Assembly: GCA_025201765.1 (NCBI GenBank)
Contig: MU623478.1
Coordinates: 26,486-90,485 of the forward strand
Source of the DNA: Daldinia sp. FL1419
Lineage: Eukaryota; Ascomycota; Sordariomycetes; Xylariales; Hypoxylaceae
DNA length: 64,000 bases
Direction: 5' to 3'
Below, in pieces: positions 61,032 to 64,000 of this stretch (its first letter is position 1; every line of letters begins with the position of its first letter). Position numbers and translations under genes: made by a program. A model generated the notes under the pieces. That model searched no databases. It saw only the letters and a program-made list of their open reading frames with translations, and had not been told where the DNA came from.

Positions 61032-63000
61032 AGATAATATGATAAAGATATAAAATTAAAATAATAAAAATAAATTAAATAAAAATAATTGTATAATAAA
61101 AGGTGGATGAATGATGAATTGGGTAAGAATATAAAATATAAATATTTTGTTTTCTTTATTTTATAAAGAATGTTTTATAAGATTTGGATAAATAGATGGT
61201 TTGTAAGATGGTAATAAATTTATAAAAGATATTTAAAAGATTAATATAATTAAAATCTTATAAAATATTAATTTAGGTAAAAATATTTTTTTAAATTTTT
61301 ATATTTATATATTAATATATATATAAAAAATTAAATAATTAAATCCTATATGGCAACCTATATCACTAACCTTAATAATATAAACAAAAATTTTATTATT
61401 AACTATTACCAAATTGAAAAAGAGGTATTAAATATATTAATAATTAAATCTAGAAAAATGATTATTAGAATCTAAGAAAATAAAATACCAAAAATAATTT
61501 TTAGAAATAAATAATATTAATTATTAATTATTTAATTATTTAATAAATAAAATATATTAAAAATATTTTCTTTATTAATTTCAATTTCTATATTATAATA
61601 ATAAATAAAGGATATTAATTAATATAAATAATATAAAAGAAATTAAATATATCTTTTATCTTTTATTATTTTATTTTTTTATAAATGTTTAATATAATAA
61701 TGTTATATTAATTTTACCTTTATAAAAAATAAAATCATTATTAATAAAAAAGTTTTAACTTGTTTTTATTATTGCAATTATTATCTTTTTTAATATGTTT
61801 GGTAAATCTTTTATTATGGTGTTTTAATTTAATTTAATTATTATTAAGTATTATAATTGAATAATAATTAACCTTTAGGGAAATAATAAAAGGTAAATTT
61901 TGTATATCCAGAAAAATGATTATAATATTAATGGATGCCATGGTTATTAATGTCTTAAATTTTATAATTCAAGATAAAAAGGTAGTTTAAGAATTATTTA
62001 ATAAATTGTTACAGGGAAGGGCGTTAAAAGTAGGTATAAGGTAGATTAGTCTATCCTGGATTTATAATTAATAATAATGTATAATATATATAATTTAGAA
62101 ATATAATATAAGATGAAGATATATATTAAAATATATTAAGAATAATAGAAGAATAAATCCAAAAAGAAAAATGTAAAATGGGTAAATGTATATGATAGTA
62201 ATAAAAATATATTTATTAATATATGTTTTATAGATAAAATATTATTAAGGGTATTTTAATAGTAATACCATAGTTATGCATAGGATTCTTTAATTTATAA
62301 AAGTTTAACTTCAAGTATTAACTTAAATAGAAAGGGATAAAGATGGTATTGATATAATATACTTAAGTATTGAAATAAAGTAGTATATTATGAAGAACCT
62401 ATTTTAAAAGGTTGTTATATAAATGGTTATATGGTTTAAAAGAACTTAATAAAAGAATAGTATTTAATTAAAAAAAAAAAGAAGAAAGGAAGGAGATGGG
62501 TTTTTTAAATAAAAAGAATAGGAATTAAATAAATATTTAAAATTAATATCAATTATTGAAAAATATTTATTATTATTAAGATATAGATTTTGAAATAATA
62601 TTAACATTTAAAATAGAAGTTTTATATATTAAATTATAATGAAATATTTATTTTTTAAAAATTAATATTTAAGAAGCCTATTTAATAGGTATTTATAGTA
62701 TATAAACAGGATTTAATTAATAAAGATTAAATATAAAAATTAAAAGAGGGGTAGATATATAAAATATATATAATTAATAATATTTTAAATTAAATTATAT
62801 ATATAACAATTTTCAAAATTTTAAAAAAGAAAAGGTTAATATTAAAGAATATATTAATAAGGAGTTAATGAAGCAGATTTATATGATAGGGGTTGATAAT
62901 GTAAGAAGGTATTGAAATGTTTTGAGGTTAAATGATAATATAAATCCTGATGTATGATGGCCCTATAATTGAGTAGGTTAGGTAGCTACTAAAATCGGGC
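61032..63000. other. Featureless AT-rich sequence
   Basis: About 2 kb of AT-rich DNA without a recognisable feature. Confidence 0.5.
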
Positions 63001-63024
63001 TATTGTGGTCAGGGTTGCAAAATT

Positions 63025-63190
63025 AGTTAGTAACTAATTAGTTTTTCTTAGTTACTAAAAACTAAAAACTAAAAACTAAAAACTAAAATACTAAAAACTA
63101 AGAAAACTAAAAACTAATTAGTTTTTAATATTTTTAGTATTAGTTTTTAGTAACTAAACTAACTAAAAAAACTAAAAAAACTAAAAATTT
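63025..63190. repeat. Low-complexity ACTAAAA repeat with inverted portions
   Basis: Runs of AAAACTA/ACTAAAA alternate with TTAGTTTTT segments, so parts can pair with each other (for example AACTAATTAGTT near 63110-63123). Unit length drifts between 6 and 8 bases. No gene. Confidence 0.75.
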
Positions 63191-63400
63191 TTTTTTTCAA
63201 CAAATTAAATAATTTAAATAAAATAATAATAAAAATAAAATTTGAAAAAATAAATTAAAATAAATTAAAATTAAATATAAAAAAATTATATTTAAATTAA
63301 ATAAAATTTAATTAAAATAATAGTATATTTTATATTAAATTTAGATAAATATTACAAAAGTTATGTAAGAATCAAATCAAAATTAATAATTATTATAATT

Positions 63401-63960
63401 CCGTACATCGGAACAGATATTAATCCATAAAGGTTCATATTTTGTAATTAGATTTTATTAATATATATTATAATTATAAAGTTAATCCGAGATTTTTCCG
63501 ATTTTTTTTGGATTTTTTGAAAAAAGTTTAATAAATTTGGATATATTATATATAAATGCGTGTATTGGAACCAATATTGATCCGTAAGGGCCCATATTTT
63601 TTAATTTAAATTTTTAATTAATATATTAAATAAATCAACTCATCCGAGATTTTTCCGATTTTTTCTTTATTTTTTTAAAAAAAGTAAATAAATTTCAACA
63701 TATTATATATAAATCCGTGCATTGGAACCAATATTGATCCGTAAGGGTCCATATTTCTTAATTTAGTTTTTTTATTAAAATATTAAATAAAATATTTTAT
63801 CCAGGATTTTTCCAATTTTTTTAAATTTTTAAAAAAATATTAATAAATTTTAATATATTATATAAAAATATATATATTAAAATTAAAATTAATTTATAAA
63901 GATTTATATTAATTATAGAAAAAAAAATTAAATTTTATTTAAATAATTTAAATAATTAAA
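63401..63960. repeat. Tandem repeat of about 157 bp (4 units, the last degraded)
   Basis: Unit landmarks recur at 63401 (CCGTACATCGGAAC), 63558 (GCGTGTATTGGAACC), 63715 (CCGTGCATTGGAACC) and, RIP-mutated, 63868. Offsets are 157, 157 and 153 bp. Each unit also contains TTGATCCGTAAGGG-like sequence and ATCCGAGATTTTTCCGATTTT. It may continue past the window end. Confidence 0.85.
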
Positions 63961-64000
63961 ATGATTAAATAAAATAATTAAAATAAATTAAATATAAAAA

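Larger units (their letters stand above)
29800..64000. other. AT-rich, RIP-degraded transposon block
   Basis: From about 29.8 kb to the window end the sequence is overwhelmingly A and T, with TpA-rich strings and stops in every frame. Repeated copies differ almost only by C/T and G/A transitions, the signature of repeat-induced point mutation. Related LTR copies recur in both orientations. No intact host gene, rRNA or functional tRNA gene is visible. Islands of more normal composition occur at 36.6-37.6 kb and 42.16-43.80 kb, and less clearly at 44.4-44.6 and 45.6-47.4 kb. It could be an AT isochore or pericentromeric DNA. Confidence 0.93.

Noticed and set aside
63025..63190. Degenerate telomere repeat
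   Set aside because: The unit is ACTAAAA-like with drifting length and both orientations mixed; RIP of TTAGGG would not yield it, and sequence continues beyond.
29800..64000. AT-rich block as mitochondrial DNA
   Set aside because: No mitochondrial gene, rRNA or functional tRNA is visible. LTR pairs, both-strand nesting and transition-only divergence indicate nuclear RIP-mutated transposons.
1..64000. CRISPR arrays, bacterial-type operons or prophage
   Set aside because: The window is clearly eukaryotic (spliced genes, RIP); the direct repeats seen are LTRs, minisatellites and satellites without regular spacers.

Overview
This window is nuclear DNA of a filamentous ascomycete (Pezizomycotina). 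Gene structures suggest Sordariomycetes, but I cannot name a genus. The reasons are short introns of about 55-150 nt with GTRNGT donors and CTAAC-type branch points, a fused trifunctional trpC gene, a classical fungal G-beta gene, intergenic spacers full of TACCTACC/GGTAGGTA motifs, and a large AT-rich block degraded by repeat-induced point mutation (RIP). The window has two compartments.

Gene compartment (1 to about 29.7 kb). In order: the 3' part of trpC (+, tryptophan synthesis); a DUF4211 nuclear-type protein (-), convergent with trpC; RanBP1/Yrb1 (-, Ran GTPase cofactor); a single-pass membrane protein of unknown function (-); a phosducin-like protein (-); the G-protein beta subunit (-); an adenosine-deaminase-like hydrolase (+); and an acetoacetyl-CoA synthetase-like enzyme (-), convergent with the hydrolase. 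I rebuilt exon-intron structures from splice sites and conserved protein motifs; six of the seven complete genes are spliced. The phosducin-like protein and G-beta are functional partners (chaperone and client) and are next to each other, separated by a gene-poor spacer of about 5 kb. That spacer may hide a decayed or unannotated multi-exon gene near 18.2-18.9 kb. The 3.2-kb spacer at 10.9-14.1 kb contains an assembly gap of ten N flanked by a 56-base poly-G run and, 79 bases after the Ns, a 27-base poly-C run.

AT-rich compartment (about 29.8-64 kb). I see no intact host gene. The sequence is a nest of RIP-degraded retrotransposon pieces. One LTR family (385-409 bp, TGAAC...GTTCA ends) occurs at least six times in both orientations. 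One LTR pair (45618-46002 and 56110-56494) delimits a 10.9-kb element. Right after its 5' LTR lies an antisense tRNA-Arg(CCU)-like sequence far longer than an ordinary primer-binding site. The two LTRs are mutated with opposite strand polarity. The element interior holds a long inverted repeat and other nested LTRs. A 1634-bp element with 186-bp LTRs, an exact 5-bp target duplication and almost no RIP (42164-43797) stands out as a young TRIM-like insertion; each of its LTRs carries a perfect 30-bp palindrome. Other structures are a ten-unit array of short LTR derivatives (30.0-31.6 kb), a 12-bp minisatellite (60.8 kb) and a tandem repeat of about 157 bp (63.4-64 kb). The block could be an AT isochore or a centromere flank; the sequence alone does not decide.
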